Positions 38,086-47,169 of a stretch of 64,000 nt of DNA are shown piece by piece. The number at the start of each line of letters is the position of its first letter. The stretch's first letter is position 1. The notes under the pieces are model-generated. The model had not been told where the DNA came from. It did not search any database and worked only from the letters and a program-made list of their open reading frames with translations. A program made the translations under genes and the position numbers. This DNA is from AP-15 sp963775875 (GTDB taxonomy: Bacteria; Pseudomonadota; Alphaproteobacteria; ATCC43930; CGMCC-115725): NCBI GenBank assembly GCA_963775875.1, contig CAVZKP010000015.1, positions 248,001-312,000 on the forward strand. Reading direction: 5' to 3'.

Positions 38086-38793
38086 TCAGGATGGGGCGAA
38101 CGTCACCACGACCCCGCTCGCGGCGTCCACCGGGTTGGGAAAGGGCGTATCGAAATGCACGACTTCGCCCGGCAGAAGCCGCGGTTTCGGGGGATCGACA
38201 AGTTCGAACTGGAGCTCCTTTCCGGTGGCGTCCTGGAGTGCGACGCGCAACCGCGGCACATCGCGGGGCGCATTCCCCAGATTGACGATCTCCCCGGCGA
38301 TGGTAAGCCCGTCGGCGGTGCGCGTGGGCATGATCTTGCCAATCACCAGACCCGGCCCCGAGGGTTCAGCCGGGCGGCCGATCCAGGCGTAGAGCCGGGC
38401 CGCAGATGGCCACAGCGCCACGACGCGGCCGCGGCCGACGATCCCGACCAGAACCGCGAGGCCGAGCAGCAAGGCGACAATGATCGGCGCGAGCCAGACC
38501 AGCGCCGGCCAGCGCCGGCTTTCGGTGTAGCGCGGCGGTCCGGGCGGCGGACGCTGTGGATCGTCGAGGATGCGCAGCGATGGTGGACGCGGGGCAGCCG
38601 CGACCGTCGCGTCGCCACGGGAATGATCGAGGCGCGGCAGCGCGGCGCCGCTATGCGGCGGGATCGCCGGCGGCGCCTGCTGCCAGGTGTGGCCGCAATT
38701 GGCGCAACGGACCGGACGTCCCGCCGCCTCGCCCAATTCGTGCTGGTCGACCCGATAGCGGGTACGGCAGGCGGGGCAGGTCACGATCAACAT
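38086..38793 (-). CDS. Zinc-ribbon (MJ0042) and DUF3426 membrane protein
   Basis: A 235-residue protein starting MLIVTCPACRTRYRVDQ; the CPAC and CANC pairs form an MJ0042-type zinc ribbon at residues ~5-33. A Pro-rich linker leads to a membrane helix (VWLAPIIVALLLGLAVLVG). A periplasmic DUF3426 domain follows, with GLTIAGEIVNLGN and HFDTPFPNP. The ATG at 38793 is chosen because the zinc ribbon begins at once, as in relatives. In many alphaproteobacteria this family sits beside ftsE/ftsX, but here its neighbours are mbfA and fatty-acid genes. The function is unknown. Confidence 0.88.
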   Translation of the reverse strand: MLIVTCPACRTRYRVDQHELGEAAGRPVRCANCGHTWQQAPPAIPPHSGAALPRLDHSRGDATVAAAPRPPSLRILDDPQRPPPGPPRYTESRRWPALVWLAPIIVALLLGLAVLVGIVGRGRVVALWPSAARLYAWIGRPAEPSGPGLVIGKIMPTRTADGLTIAGEIVNLGNAPRDVPRLRVALQDATGKELQFELVDPPKPRLLPGEVVHFDTPFPNPVDAASGVVVTFAPS

Positions 38794-38842
38794 TGGAGCG
38801 GGCGCGCCGCGAGCTAGGGGAAGCGGCACCGCCCGGAGCGGA

Positions 38843-39994
38843 TCATGCGGCGGCCGGCACCGCGCCCCGCCGGGCAAGTTCGCGCAGATGATGACCGGTG
38901 TCGCCAAACATCGTCTCGATCATCGTCATGCGCTTGAAGTAGTGGCCGACCTTGTACTCCATGGTCATGCCGATGCCGCCATGCAACTGGATCGCCTGCT
39001 GCCCGACCAGCCGTCCGGAGCGCCCGATCTGCACCTTTGCCGCCGACAGCGCGGCGCGGCGCTCGGCGGCGTCCTGCTCCACGCTCATCATCGTCGCGAA
39101 CATCGCCATGCTGCGCGCCTGCTCCAAGGCGACCAGCATGTCGACGGCACGATGCTGAAGCACCTGGAAACTGCCGATCTCGCGGCCGAACTGGCGGCGG
39201 GTCTTCAGATAGTCGACGGTCAGCTCGTGCATCACCGCCATCGCCCCCACCGCCTCGGCACAGAGCGCCGCGATCCCTTCATCGACGACGCGCTCGACGA
39301 GCGGCATCGCCGCGCCCGGCTCGCCCAGCACCGCCTCCGGGCCGAGGCGGACGCCGGCCAATGTGATCTCGGCGGCGCGCAAGCCATCCTGGGTCGGGTA
39401 GCCTCGGCGCGATACGCCCGCCGCCCCGGCGTCGACCAGAAAGACGCCGACCCCCTCGCGGTCGCGGCGCCCGCCGGCAACCCGCGCGGTCACGATCAGC
39501 CGGTCGGCGCTGTCGCCGTGCAGCACCACCCCCTTTTCGCCGTCGAGCACCCAGCCGGCGCCATCGCGCACCGCCTTGGTGGAAATGTCGGCGAGATTGT
39601 AGCGCGACTGCCGCTCGGTATGGGCGAAGGCCAGGGTGAGGCCGCCGTCAGCGACCCGCGGCATCAGCGCCGCGCATTGCTCGGGACTGCCGCCATGGCG
39701 CAGAAACCCGCCGCCCAGCACCACGGTGGCGAAAAACGGCTCGAGCGCCAGGGCGCGGCCAAAGGCCTCCATCGCGATCATGGTTTCGACCGGCCCGCCG
39801 CCGGAACCGCCATAGCGCTCGGCAAAGGGCAGCCCGAGCAGGCCGAGCTCGGCATATTGCGCCCACAGCTCGCGGCTCCAGCCGTCCGGGCTCTGCCCAT
39901 AGGCCTTGCGCTGCTCGAAGGCATAGCGATCGCCGGTCAGACGGTCGAGGCTCTCCTTGAGCAGCCGCTGCTCTTCGCTCAGATCGAAATCCAT
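38843..39994 (-). CDS. Acyl-CoA dehydrogenase, PimD-like small subunit
   Basis: A 383-residue flavoprotein with the full acyl-CoA dehydrogenase fold: MDFDLSEEQRLLKESL, LGLPFAERYGGSGGG, AFAHTERQS (flavin loop), RRQFGREIGSFQVLQHRAVDM, and QLHGGIGMTMEYKVGHYFKR. Together with the next gene it resembles the small and large subunits of pimeloyl-CoA dehydrogenase of Rhodopseudomonas-type dicarboxylate degradation. It would oxidise an acyl-CoA to the trans-2-enoyl-CoA in the cytoplasm. It is the last gene of a three-gene minus-strand run. Confidence 0.9.
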   Translation of the reverse strand: MDFDLSEEQRLLKESLDRLTGDRYAFEQRKAYGQSPDGWSRELWAQYAELGLLGLPFAERYGGSGGGPVETMIAMEAFGRALALEPFFATVVLGGGFLRHGGSPEQCAALMPRVADGGLTLAFAHTERQSRYNLADISTKAVRDGAGWVLDGEKGVVLHGDSADRLIVTARVAGGRRDREGVGVFLVDAGAAGVSRRGYPTQDGLRAAEITLAGVRLGPEAVLGEPGAAMPLVERVVDEGIAALCAEAVGAMAVMHELTVDYLKTRRQFGREIGSFQVLQHRAVDMLVALEQARSMAMFATMMSVEQDAAERRAALSAAKVQIGRSGRLVGQQAIQLHGGIGMTMEYKVGHYFKRMTMIETMFGDTGHHLRELARRGAVPAAA

Positions 39995-40027
39995 CGCTCC
40001 ATCTCGCTGCGCCGGACCAAGTCAAAA

Positions 40028-40125
40028 TTGTCATGCCCGGCCTCGTGCCGGGCATCCACGGAAGCCGGCGAGGCGCGTGCGGATTCGTGGATGGCCGGGA
40101 CGAGCCCGGCCATGACGGGAGAGTG
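40028..40125. repeat. Inverted REP-like palindrome pair
   Basis: Two hairpins face each other in the 154-base gap between the two acyl-CoA dehydrogenase genes: TCATGCCCGGCCTCGTGCCG near 40030 and GGCCGGGACGAGCCCGGCCA near 40094. They belong to the same dispersed family as the cluster at 36.5-36.9 kb and could tune expression of the downstream gene. Confidence 0.7.
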
Positions 40126-40148
40126 ACGCATCTACCTACATCCTGCCA

Positions 40149-41354
40149 CTACAGCCCCAGGATCGCCTTGGCGATGATGTTCTTCTGGATCTCGTTGGTG
40201 CCGCCATAGATCGAGGTCTTGCGCCAGTTGAAATAGGTCGGCGCGATCGGGCCGGCCCATTCGGGGCCGATCGGCGGCTCGTTCCAGCGTTCGTCCTCCT
40301 CATGCTCGGGCTGGTAGGGCAGCGCGTAGGGACCGACCACTTCGAGCAGCAATTCGGTCGTCGCCTGCTGGATTTCCGAGCCCTTGATCTTGAGGATCGA
40401 GGAGGCCGGGTCGGGCTTGTTGTCGGTGCGGTGGCGTTCGGCGGCGACGACGCGCAGCTGGGTCATTTCGAGCGCCTTCAGCTCGACCTCGACCGCGGCG
40501 AGCTTTTCGCGAAAACGTTCGTCTTCGATCAACGGCGTATCACCGTCGCGCTCCAATGCGGCCAACTCCTTGATCCGGCGGATCCGCTCTTTCGACAGGC
40601 CGACCCGGGCGATTCCGGTGCGTTCGCGGCCGAGCAGATATTTCGCGTAATCCCAGCCCTTGTTCTCCTCGCCGACCAAATTCTCGGCCGGCACCCTGAC
40701 ATCGTCAAAGAACACCTCGTTGACTTCGTGGCCGCCCTCGATGGTGATGATCGGGCGCACCGTGATCCCCGGCGTGTTCATGTCGATCAGCAGAAACGAG
40801 ATCCCCTCCTGCTTCTTGGCCTGCAGGTCGGTGCGCACCAGGCAGAAAATCCAGTCGGCGTGCTGCGCCAGGGTGGTCCAGGTTTTCTGGCCGTTGACGA
40901 GGTAATGATCGCCTTCGCGTTTGGCCGCGGTCCGCAGCGAGGCCAGATCGGAACCGGCGCCCGGCTCGGAAAAGCCCTGGCACCACCAATCGTCGAGATT
41001 GGCGATGCGCGGCAGAAACCGCCGCTTCTGCGCCTCGGAGCCGAAGGCGATCATCACCGGCCCGACCATGGTCACGCCGAAACCCAAGGGCTGCGGCGCC
41101 GGGGTCTGCTGCAATTCGTCCTGAAAGATGTATTGCTGCACCGGGGTCCAGCCGGTGCCGCCCCATTCGGCCGGCCAGTTCGCCACCGCCCAGCCTTTTT
41201 TGTTGAGGATGCGCTGCCAGACGATGACATCGTCCTTGGCGAGATGCTTGCCCTCGACCAGCTTGGCGCGGATGTTTTCGGGCAGGTTGGCGCGGAAGAA
41301 CGTGCGCACCTCGTCGCGAAACGCGGTCTCTTCCGGGGTAAAGCGCAGATCCAT
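40149..41354 (-). CDS. Acyl-CoA dehydrogenase, PimC-like large subunit
   Basis: A 401-residue acyl-CoA dehydrogenase. Landmarks are NKKGWAVANWPAEWGGTGW, WWCQGFSEPGAGSDLASLRT (flavin and substrate loop), GQKTWTTLAQHADWIF, LLGRERTGIARVGLSKERI and the C-terminal SIYGGTNEIQKNIIAKAILG. The start is close to the family norm, MDLRFTPEETAFRDEVRTFF. The resemblance is to the pimeloyl-CoA dehydrogenase large subunit, but branched-chain or other medium acyl-CoA substrates are possible. It lies between its putative partner subunit and the hydratase/dehydrogenase gene, 19 bases after the latter. Confidence 0.91.
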   Translation of the reverse strand: MDLRFTPEETAFRDEVRTFFRANLPENIRAKLVEGKHLAKDDVIVWQRILNKKGWAVANWPAEWGGTGWTPVQQYIFQDELQQTPAPQPLGFGVTMVGPVMIAFGSEAQKRRFLPRIANLDDWWCQGFSEPGAGSDLASLRTAAKREGDHYLVNGQKTWTTLAQHADWIFCLVRTDLQAKKQEGISFLLIDMNTPGITVRPIITIEGGHEVNEVFFDDVRVPAENLVGEENKGWDYAKYLLGRERTGIARVGLSKERIRRIKELAALERDGDTPLIEDERFREKLAAVEVELKALEMTQLRVVAAERHRTDNKPDPASSILKIKGSEIQQATTELLLEVVGPYALPYQPEHEEDERWNEPPIGPEWAGPIAPTYFNWRKTSIYGGTNEIQKNIIAKAILGL

Positions 41355-41373
41355 GGCGTTTCGGGCTCCCTGT

Positions 41374-43446
41374 TCAATGATCGCCGAAACCGCGGCCCTC
41401 GGCGGCGAGGCGCCTGATCAGCGCCGCCGGACGCAGGCTGTCGTCAGCCGATCGCTCGGCGTAAAGGTTCAGCCGGTCGCGGACCTGCCCGAGGCCGAGG
41501 CGATCGGCATAATACATTGGCCCGCCGCGCCACACCGGCCAGCCATAGCCATACACCCAGATCACGTCGATGTCTCCGGGGCGGCTGGCGATCCCCTCTT
41601 CGAGGATGCGCGCGCCCTCGTTGATCATCGGAAAGATCGTGCGCTCGATGATCTCTTCTGAGCCGATCGGGCGGCGAGCGATGCCGAGCCGGGCGGAGGC
41701 GCCGAGAATGATGCGTTCGACCTCGGCATCGGGGATCGGCGCGCGCGACCCGGTCTGGTAGCCGAAATAGCCTTTGCCGGTCTTCTGGCCGAAATGCCCG
41801 GCCTCGCACAAGGCGTCCTCGATCACCGCTTTTTCGCCGCGGCTTTTGCGGATCAGCCAGCCGACATCGAGCCCGGCCAGATCCATCATCGCGAACGGCC
41901 CCATCGGCAATCCGAATTCGACCAATGCCGCCTCGACCTGTTGCGGCAGCGCCCCTTCGAGCAACAGCCGTTCGGCCTCGACCGAGCGGCGCGCCAGCAT
42001 CCGGTTGCCGACAAAGCCATAGCAGACGCCGACCACCGCTGGGACCTTGCCGAGCTGCCGGGCCAGCGCCAAGGCGGTCGCCACGGCATCGGGTGCGCTC
42101 TGCGCCCCGCGGACGATCTCCAACAGGCGCATAACATTGGCCGGGCTGAAAAAATGGGTGCCGACCACATCCCGCGGCCGGGCCGTGGCCCGGGCGATCG
42201 CGTCGACGTCGAGGGTCGAGGTGTTGGTGGCGAGCAATGCGCCCTCTTTCGCCACCCGGTCGAGATCGGCGAAGACGCGCTGCTTCAGACCCATGTCCTC
42301 GAACACCGCCTCGATCACGACATCGGCCTCGCCTGCCGCGTCGAGCCCGACGGCGCCGGTGATAAGACCCATGCGCCGTTCCATCGCGTCGGCGCCGAGC
42401 CCGCCGCGCGCGACCGTCGCGCGATAATTGGCGGCGATCCGGTCGAGCCCCTTGCGCAGCAGATCGTCGCCGGTCTCGATCAGGGTCACCGGAATCCCGG
42501 CATTGGCAAAGCACATGGCGATGCCGCCGCCCATCGTGCCGGCCCCGATCACGGCGGCGCGGGCGATCGGGCGCGGCTTTATGTTCGCCGGAATATCGGG
42601 CACCTTTGCCGCCTCGCGCTCGGCGAAGAAGACGTGGCGCTGCGCCTTTGACTGATCGCCGGCAACGAGCTGCTGGAACAATTCGCTTTCGCGCTGCAAT
42701 CCCTCGTCAAAGGGCATGACGATGGCATTGCGCACCGCCTCGACACAGGCGGCGGGCGCCTCGCGGCCGCGCAATCGCCGGGTCAGCGCCGCGGCGGCAT
42801 CGGCAAAGCCTTCGGCCACCAGCTTGTCGTCACGGTCGCGGACCAGGCGCAATGGCCGGCGCTCGGCGACGACGCGGCGGGCAAAGGCGATCGCCGCCTC
42901 GGTCAAATCGACCACGGCAATCTCGTCGACGATGCCATCGGCCAGCGCTTCCGCCGCCCCGACCGGCTCGCCGGTGACGATCATCTTCAACGCCTTCTCC
43001 GGCCCGATCAGGCGCGGCAGGCGCTGCGTGCCGCCCGCACCAGGGAGCAGGCCAAGCTTCACTTCGGGCAGGCCGACCCGCGCTGCCGCCGCGGCGATCC
43101 GGAAATGGCAGGCGAGCGCCAGTTCGAAACCGCCGCCGAGCGCCGTGCCGTGCAGCGCGGCGACGACGGGCTTGGGCATCGCCTCGATCGCGGCGATGAC
43201 CGCGGCGAGGCTCGGGGATTGCGGCGGCTTGCCGAATTCGGTGATATCGGCGCCGGCGAAAAAGGTACGGCCGGCGCAGGCGATCACCACCGCCTCGACG
43301 CCACCATCCTCACCGGCCTGGCGCAACCCCTCGACGAGCCCGGCGCGAACCTCGTGCTTCAGCGCGTTGACCGGCGGATTGTCGGCGGTGACGATCGCGA
43401 TCCGACCATCGCGGCGGAGATCGACGCTGGCGTTGATATTGCCCAT
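41374..43446 (-). CDS. Bifunctional enoyl-CoA hydratase / 3-hydroxyacyl-CoA dehydrogenase
   Basis: A 690-residue trifunctional-enzyme-like protein for two consecutive beta-oxidation steps. Residues 1-~190 are a crotonase domain (ACAGRTFFAGADITEF, GTALGGGFELALACHFRI, PEVKLGLLPGAGGTQRLPR). Residues ~290-480 are the NAD-binding dehydrogenase (AAVIGAGTMGGGIAMCFANA). Two C-terminal 3HCDH domains follow (GTHFFSPANVMRLLEIVRG, KTGKGYFGY). The ATG at 43446 gives the standard start. Its position before the PimC/PimD-like genes suggests one operon for dicarboxylic or fatty acyl-CoA breakdown, similar to pimF. No ligase or thiolase gene is in the window. Confidence 0.93.
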   Translation of the reverse strand: MGNINASVDLRRDGRIAIVTADNPPVNALKHEVRAGLVEGLRQAGEDGGVEAVVIACAGRTFFAGADITEFGKPPQSPSLAAVIAAIEAMPKPVVAALHGTALGGGFELALACHFRIAAAAARVGLPEVKLGLLPGAGGTQRLPRLIGPEKALKMIVTGEPVGAAEALADGIVDEIAVVDLTEAAIAFARRVVAERRPLRLVRDRDDKLVAEGFADAAAALTRRLRGREAPAACVEAVRNAIVMPFDEGLQRESELFQQLVAGDQSKAQRHVFFAEREAAKVPDIPANIKPRPIARAAVIGAGTMGGGIAMCFANAGIPVTLIETGDDLLRKGLDRIAANYRATVARGGLGADAMERRMGLITGAVGLDAAGEADVVIEAVFEDMGLKQRVFADLDRVAKEGALLATNTSTLDVDAIARATARPRDVVGTHFFSPANVMRLLEIVRGAQSAPDAVATALALARQLGKVPAVVGVCYGFVGNRMLARRSVEAERLLLEGALPQQVEAALVEFGLPMGPFAMMDLAGLDVGWLIRKSRGEKAVIEDALCEAGHFGQKTGKGYFGYQTGSRAPIPDAEVERIILGASARLGIARRPIGSEEIIERTIFPMINEGARILEEGIASRPGDIDVIWVYGYGWPVWRGGPMYYADRLGLGQVRDRLNLYAERSADDSLRPAALIRRLAAEGRGFGDH

Positions 43447-43506
43447 GCCCGGGTCCCATCCTGCCTCTGTTCCCAGATTAGACCGATGCACCCGTCCGAT
43501 GAAGGT

Positions 43507-44163
43507 CTAAGGCTCGGCCCCAACCGACAGCGCGCGAAGCAGCCGCTCGACACTCGCCCGCGGGTCGGGAGCGCGCATCACCTCGCCCATGACCGCGATC
43601 CCGTGCGCGCCGGCGGCATGGCACAGCGCGGCATTATCGGCGGTGATGCCGCCCAGCGCCAGCACCGGCCCGGCCGCTGCCGCGGCAATCGCGGCGAGAC
43701 CGTCGAGCCCCAATGCCGGGCCGTAGCCGGGTTTGCTCGCGGTCAGGAAGACCGGGCTCAGGGTCACGTAATCGGCCCCGGCGCGAAGGAGTGCCGCCGC
43801 CTCGGGGCCGGAATGCGCCGACGCCCCGATCAGCGCACCGGGCAGACGGGCCCGGGCGGCTTGCGGGCTTGCGCCACCCGGCAGATGGACCCCGCCGGCG
43901 CCGGCGGTCGCCACCGCCTCGAGATCCTCATGCACCGTCACGGTCGCGCCGAAAGGGCGGCCGAGCGCCACCAGCGCGGCGAGCAGATCGCGGCGCTCCT
44001 GCGGCGGCAGATCCTTTTCACGCAGGCTGAACCAGCGGCAGCCGCCGGCGAACGCCGCTGCGGCGACCTCGACCAGCGGCCGGCGCGCCTGGCTGCGGTC
44101 GGAGATGATCAGCAGCGGCGGATCGGGCAGCCTCACTTCATCCTCGCCTCGGCCTCGCTTCAT
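43507..44163 (-). CDS. thiE: Thiamine-phosphate synthase family protein
   Basis: A 218-residue TIM-barrel protein that would join the thiazole and pyrimidine halves of thiamine. Landmarks are WFSLREKDLPPQER, VTVHEDLEAVATAGAGGVHL, GASAHSGPEAAALLRAGADY, LSPVFLTASKPGYGPALGLD and LALGGITADNA. The short-loop form and the lack of other thi genes make a TenI-like role possible. The first ~9 residues are charged and the true start could be a GTG at 44136. It lies between the beta-oxidation operon and a SIMPL protein on the same strand, six bases from the latter's stop. Confidence 0.85.
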   Translation of the reverse strand: MKRGRGEDEVRLPDPPLLIISDRSQARRPLVEVAAAAFAGGCRWFSLREKDLPPQERRDLLAALVALGRPFGATVTVHEDLEAVATAGAGGVHLPGGASPQAARARLPGALIGASAHSGPEAAALLRAGADYVTLSPVFLTASKPGYGPALGLDGLAAIAAAAAGPVLALGGITADNAALCHAAGAHGIAVMGEVMRAPDPRASVERLLRALSVGAEP

Positions 44164-44169
44164 CTTCGC

Positions 44170-44916
44170 CTAGGAATGTGGGCCGAGCAGCAGTTCGGCG
44201 GCGACCGTGACCCGGATCACCGCCTCGCCGGGGGCGCCCACCGGGGGCGCCATCGCCATCGCGGCGAAGCGCGGCATCGGTGCGGCCCCGGTCTCCGCGT
44301 TGCCGACCCGCAGATCGCGATAGCGCAGCACCGAGAGGTGCATGCGATCGGCGATCGACGCCGCGCGATGGTCGAGGCCGGCCAATGCCTCGGCGGTCAG
44401 GTCATCCTCCGCGCCGCGCACGGTCTCGGGCGAGACCTCGTAGCCGAGCGAGGACATCAGCAGCCCGTCGGATTGCAGGCTCCCGGCGAGCTTGAGCACC
44501 GCATCCTCAGCCTTGCCGGTCAAGATCACCGATTGGCTGGCGCGCCAGCGCGACGGGCCGTTCTGCGGCTGCTCCTCGTTGACCGCGTAGGCGCCGGTTT
44601 CGACCTCGACCCCCTGAACCTGATGCGCGCGGTCGAGTGCCGCCGCCATCCTGCGGTTGATCGCCGCTTGCAGGGCGAGCGGGTCGGCGCCGGTCTCCTC
44701 GATCCTGAGTTCGACGCGCAGCACATCGCGCACGACCTTGCGCTCGGCCGTCTGGCTCAGATGCAGCACGGTCGCCTGCTGACCGGTCGCCTGCTGACCG
44801 GTCGTCTGCTGACCGGTGGTCTGGGCCAGCGCCGCGCCCGACACGCATATCGCCAAGGCGATTGCGAGGAGAAGGCTCGATCGGACCCTGCCGACCCCCG
44901 CCCGGGTCAGCGGCAT
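44170..44916 (-). CDS. Exported SIMPL-domain (DUF541) protein
   Basis: A 248-residue secreted protein. The signal sequence (SSLLLAIALAICVSGAALA) ends at an ALAQ site, then comes a short repeated TGQQ tract, then the SIMPL domain: LHLSQTAERKVVRDVLRVEL, the middle VEVETGAYAVNEEQPQ, and EAVIRVTVAAELLLG at the end. SIMPL proteins are periplasmic and often linked to oxidative-stress defence, with no proven activity. The ATG at 44916 follows GGAGG and directly precedes the signal. It is divergent from hemD. Confidence 0.87.
   Translation of the reverse strand: MPLTRAGVGRVRSSLLLAIALAICVSGAALAQTTGQQTTGQQATGQQATVLHLSQTAERKVVRDVLRVELRIEETGADPLALQAAINRRMAAALDRAHQVQGVEVETGAYAVNEEQPQNGPSRWRASQSVILTGKAEDAVLKLAGSLQSDGLLMSSLGYEVSPETVRGAEDDLTAEALAGLDHRAASIADRMHLSVLRYRDLRVGNAETGAAPMPRFAAMAMAPPVGAPGEAVIRVTVAAELLLGPHS
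44770..44825. repeat. 15-base tandem repeat inside the SIMPL gene
   Basis: GGTCGCCTGCTGACC occurs twice exactly (44770-44799), once with one change and once degenerate. On the minus strand it encodes a repeating TGQQA/T pentapeptide between the signal peptide and the domain. Confidence 0.85.
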
Positions 44917-45044
44917 CGGTGATCCTCCGGTGTTCGATCGCTCGACAGGCAAGCGAGCATCGAATCGATTATGAACGAGTGCGTCCGCCTCGGCTACCGG
45001 TTGAGGGCTCTTGCGGCGCCGGCGGGTTTGGGCGATGAAGACCG

Positions 45045-45800
45045 ATGGTTTCGATGGCACCGCGGCGAGGGTTACAGGCGCTGGTCACGCGCCCCCGCGA
45101 GGAGGCCGAGACATTGGCGGCATTGCTCGCGGCGCGCGGCGTCGAAGCGCTGATCGAGCCGCTGATGGAGGTTCGTTTCCGCGCGGCAGCGGCCCCCGAT
45201 CTCACCGGCGTGCAGGCGGTGCTATGCACCAGCGCCAACGGCGTGAGGGCGTTGGCGCGAGCGAGCGGCGAGCGGCGGCTGCCGCTCCTCGCGGTCGGCG
45301 ACGCCACCGCGGCGCGGGCCCGCGCGGCGGGGTTCGCCACGGTCGCCAGCGCCGGCGGCGATGCTGCCGACCTTGCCCGGCTGGCGGTGATGCGGCTCGA
45401 TCCGCGCGATGGGCGTCTGTTGCAGGTGTGCGGCCGCGAGCTTGCCGGCGACCTCGCCGGCGCCTTGCGCGCGAGGGGCTTTACGGTCGAGCGCAGCATC
45501 CTCTACGAAGCCAGCCCGATCGCCGAGCTGAGCACGGTGGCGATAGAGGCGTTACGGGCAAACGCGGTGGATTTCGCCTTGTTCTTCTCGCCGCGCACGG
45601 CTGCGATCTTTGTCCGGCTGGCGAATAATGCCGAGGTGGCGCCGCGTTGCGCGACGATATCCGCCCTGTCGATCAGCGCGGCGGCCGACGCCGCACTCGG
45701 CGAGCTTCGGTGGGGCGAGCGGCGGATTGCCGAAAGGCCCGATCAGGCAGCCCTGCTCGCGGCGCTCGACCATCTGCTCGCCGAGCGGCGGCCGGACTGA
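45045..45800 (+). CDS. hemD: Uroporphyrinogen-III synthase
   Basis: HemD cyclises hydroxymethylbilane to uroporphyrinogen III for haem and other tetrapyrroles. The 251-residue protein shows the loosely conserved family pattern: LQALVTRPREEAETLAALLA at the start, AVLCTSANGVRALAR, LLAVGDATAARARAAGF, GRLLQVCGRELAGDLAGAL and DFALFFSPRTAAIFVRL. An ATG at 45054 is an equally good start. hemC is not adjacent, which is less usual. The next two genes, a mitofilin-like protein and HemY, are its standard alphaproteobacterial neighbours and lie on the same strand. Confidence 0.9.
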   Translation: MVSMAPRRGLQALVTRPREEAETLAALLAARGVEALIEPLMEVRFRAAAAPDLTGVQAVLCTSANGVRALARASGERRLPLLAVGDATAARARAAGFATVASAGGDAADLARLAVMRLDPRDGRLLQVCGRELAGDLAGALRARGFTVERSILYEASPIAELSTVAIEALRANAVDFALFFSPRTAAIFVRLANNAEVAPRCATISALSISAAADAALGELRWGERRIAERPDQAALLAALDHLLAERRPD

Positions 45801-45818
45801 TTGGGGGCCGAACGTACG

Positions 45819-47169
45819 ATGTCCGAAGAACGCCGCGCCGGGTCCTCGGAGGAACACGGCGCATCACCATTACAGCCAGAGGGGGTCGGGCCAGCGGGGG
45901 TCGGGCCAGCGGGGGTCGGGCCAGCGGAGTTCGGACCAGCGCCAGTCGGGCTGGGCGCAGTCGAGCCGCAGCCGCCCGCGACCGGCGAAATCCCGCCCGC
46001 GGTGCCGGCCGAGGCCGCGCCCGCTCGAACCGCCCGGCGATTTCGGCAAACCGCATTGTGGCTCGCGGCGCTGCTGATTTTGGTGATCGCCGGGGTGGCG
46101 CTGTCGCCGTTCTGGGCGCCCGCCCTGGCGCCGTTATTGCCGTGGGGCGCAAAGACCGGGCCGATGGCCGCGGACGACACCGCGCTCGCGGCGCGGGTGA
46201 CGGCGCTCGAAGGACGCCCGGCGCCGGCCGGGGTCGACCTCGATCCGGTCAAGACGGCCCTGGCGGCGCTGGCCCAGCGCATCGATCGGCTGGAGGCGGC
46301 GAGCGCGGCAAATGGCCAAGCCCAGGCCATGGCGGCGGCGAACAAGACAGGCTTGCAGCAACTGGCCCAGCGGGTGGCGGCGATCGAAGCGCAAGCCGCG
46401 CGCAGCGCCGCTGCAAAGGGGCAAGGCGGAGCAGGAGTTGGGCCGGCTCGGCATCGCCGCCGCCGATCTCGGCGACCGGCTTTCGGCATTGGACCAGCGG
46501 GTGCGCGCACAGAGCAGCGCCGATCGGAGCGGAACGGCGTTGTTGCTGGCGGTGCTGCAGATGCGCGAAGCGGTCGAGGCAGGGCAGCCCTTCGCGGCGG
46601 TGTATAGCGCTTTCAAAGGGTATGCGCGCGACGATACGGCGCTGATTGCCGGCGCCGCACCATTGGCCGATGCTGCCCGCGACGGCGTCGCCAGCGGCAT
46701 CGTGCTGCGCCGCGGCCTGACCGATCTTGGCGCACAGATCGCCGCCGCGAAGCCGCCCGCGACCGATTCGACATGGTGGCAGCAGGCGCTCGATCGGATG
46801 CGCGGGCTGGTCACGATCCGGCGGATTGGCGGTGCGGCCGATAGCGGTCCGCAAGCGGCGGTCGGCGCCGCCCGATCGGCGCTGGCCGGCGGCGATCTGG
46901 CCGCGGCGATCTCGGCCCTCGAACCGCTCAAGGGAGCCGATGCCGAGGCGGCGCGGCCGTGGTTGCGGATGGCCCGCGAGCGGCTCGCTGCCGAAGCGGC
47001 GCTGGCGCATCTCCAGGATCTGCTGGCGGCGCGCCTCGGCGCCGCCTCGACGCCGGCTTCGCCAGCGCCCGCCCCGAGCCCGGCAGCGCCTGCCCCAAGC
47101 CCGGCAGCGCCTCCCGTCGAAACGCCGCCGCCCAGCCCGGCATCGCCGGTGTCGCGCGCGCCATCCTGA
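45819..47169 (+). CDS. Mitofilin/COG4223-like membrane protein (one frameshift)
   Basis: This family, encoded between hemD and hemY in alphaproteobacteria, is the bacterial relative of the mitochondrial cristae organiser Mic60. The N-terminus has a GVGPA tandem tract and a membrane helix (LWLAALLILVIAGVALSPFW). A coiled coil follows (AAIEAQAARSA) and then the C-terminal domain ALDRMRGLVTIRRIGG. An extra base near 46420 breaks the frame; removing it gives AARSALQRGKAEQELGRL. Corrected length is 449 residues, with an Ala/Pro-rich tail. The ATG at 45819 is preferred over a TTG at 45801. The stop overlaps the hemY ATG (TGATG). Confidence 0.88.
45881..45945. repeat. 15-base tandem repeat encoding GVGPA
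   Basis: GGGGTCGGGCCAGCG is repeated about four times, the last copies degenerate, in the N-terminal part of the mitofilin-like gene. It encodes GVGPA units ahead of the membrane helix. Confidence 0.9.
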
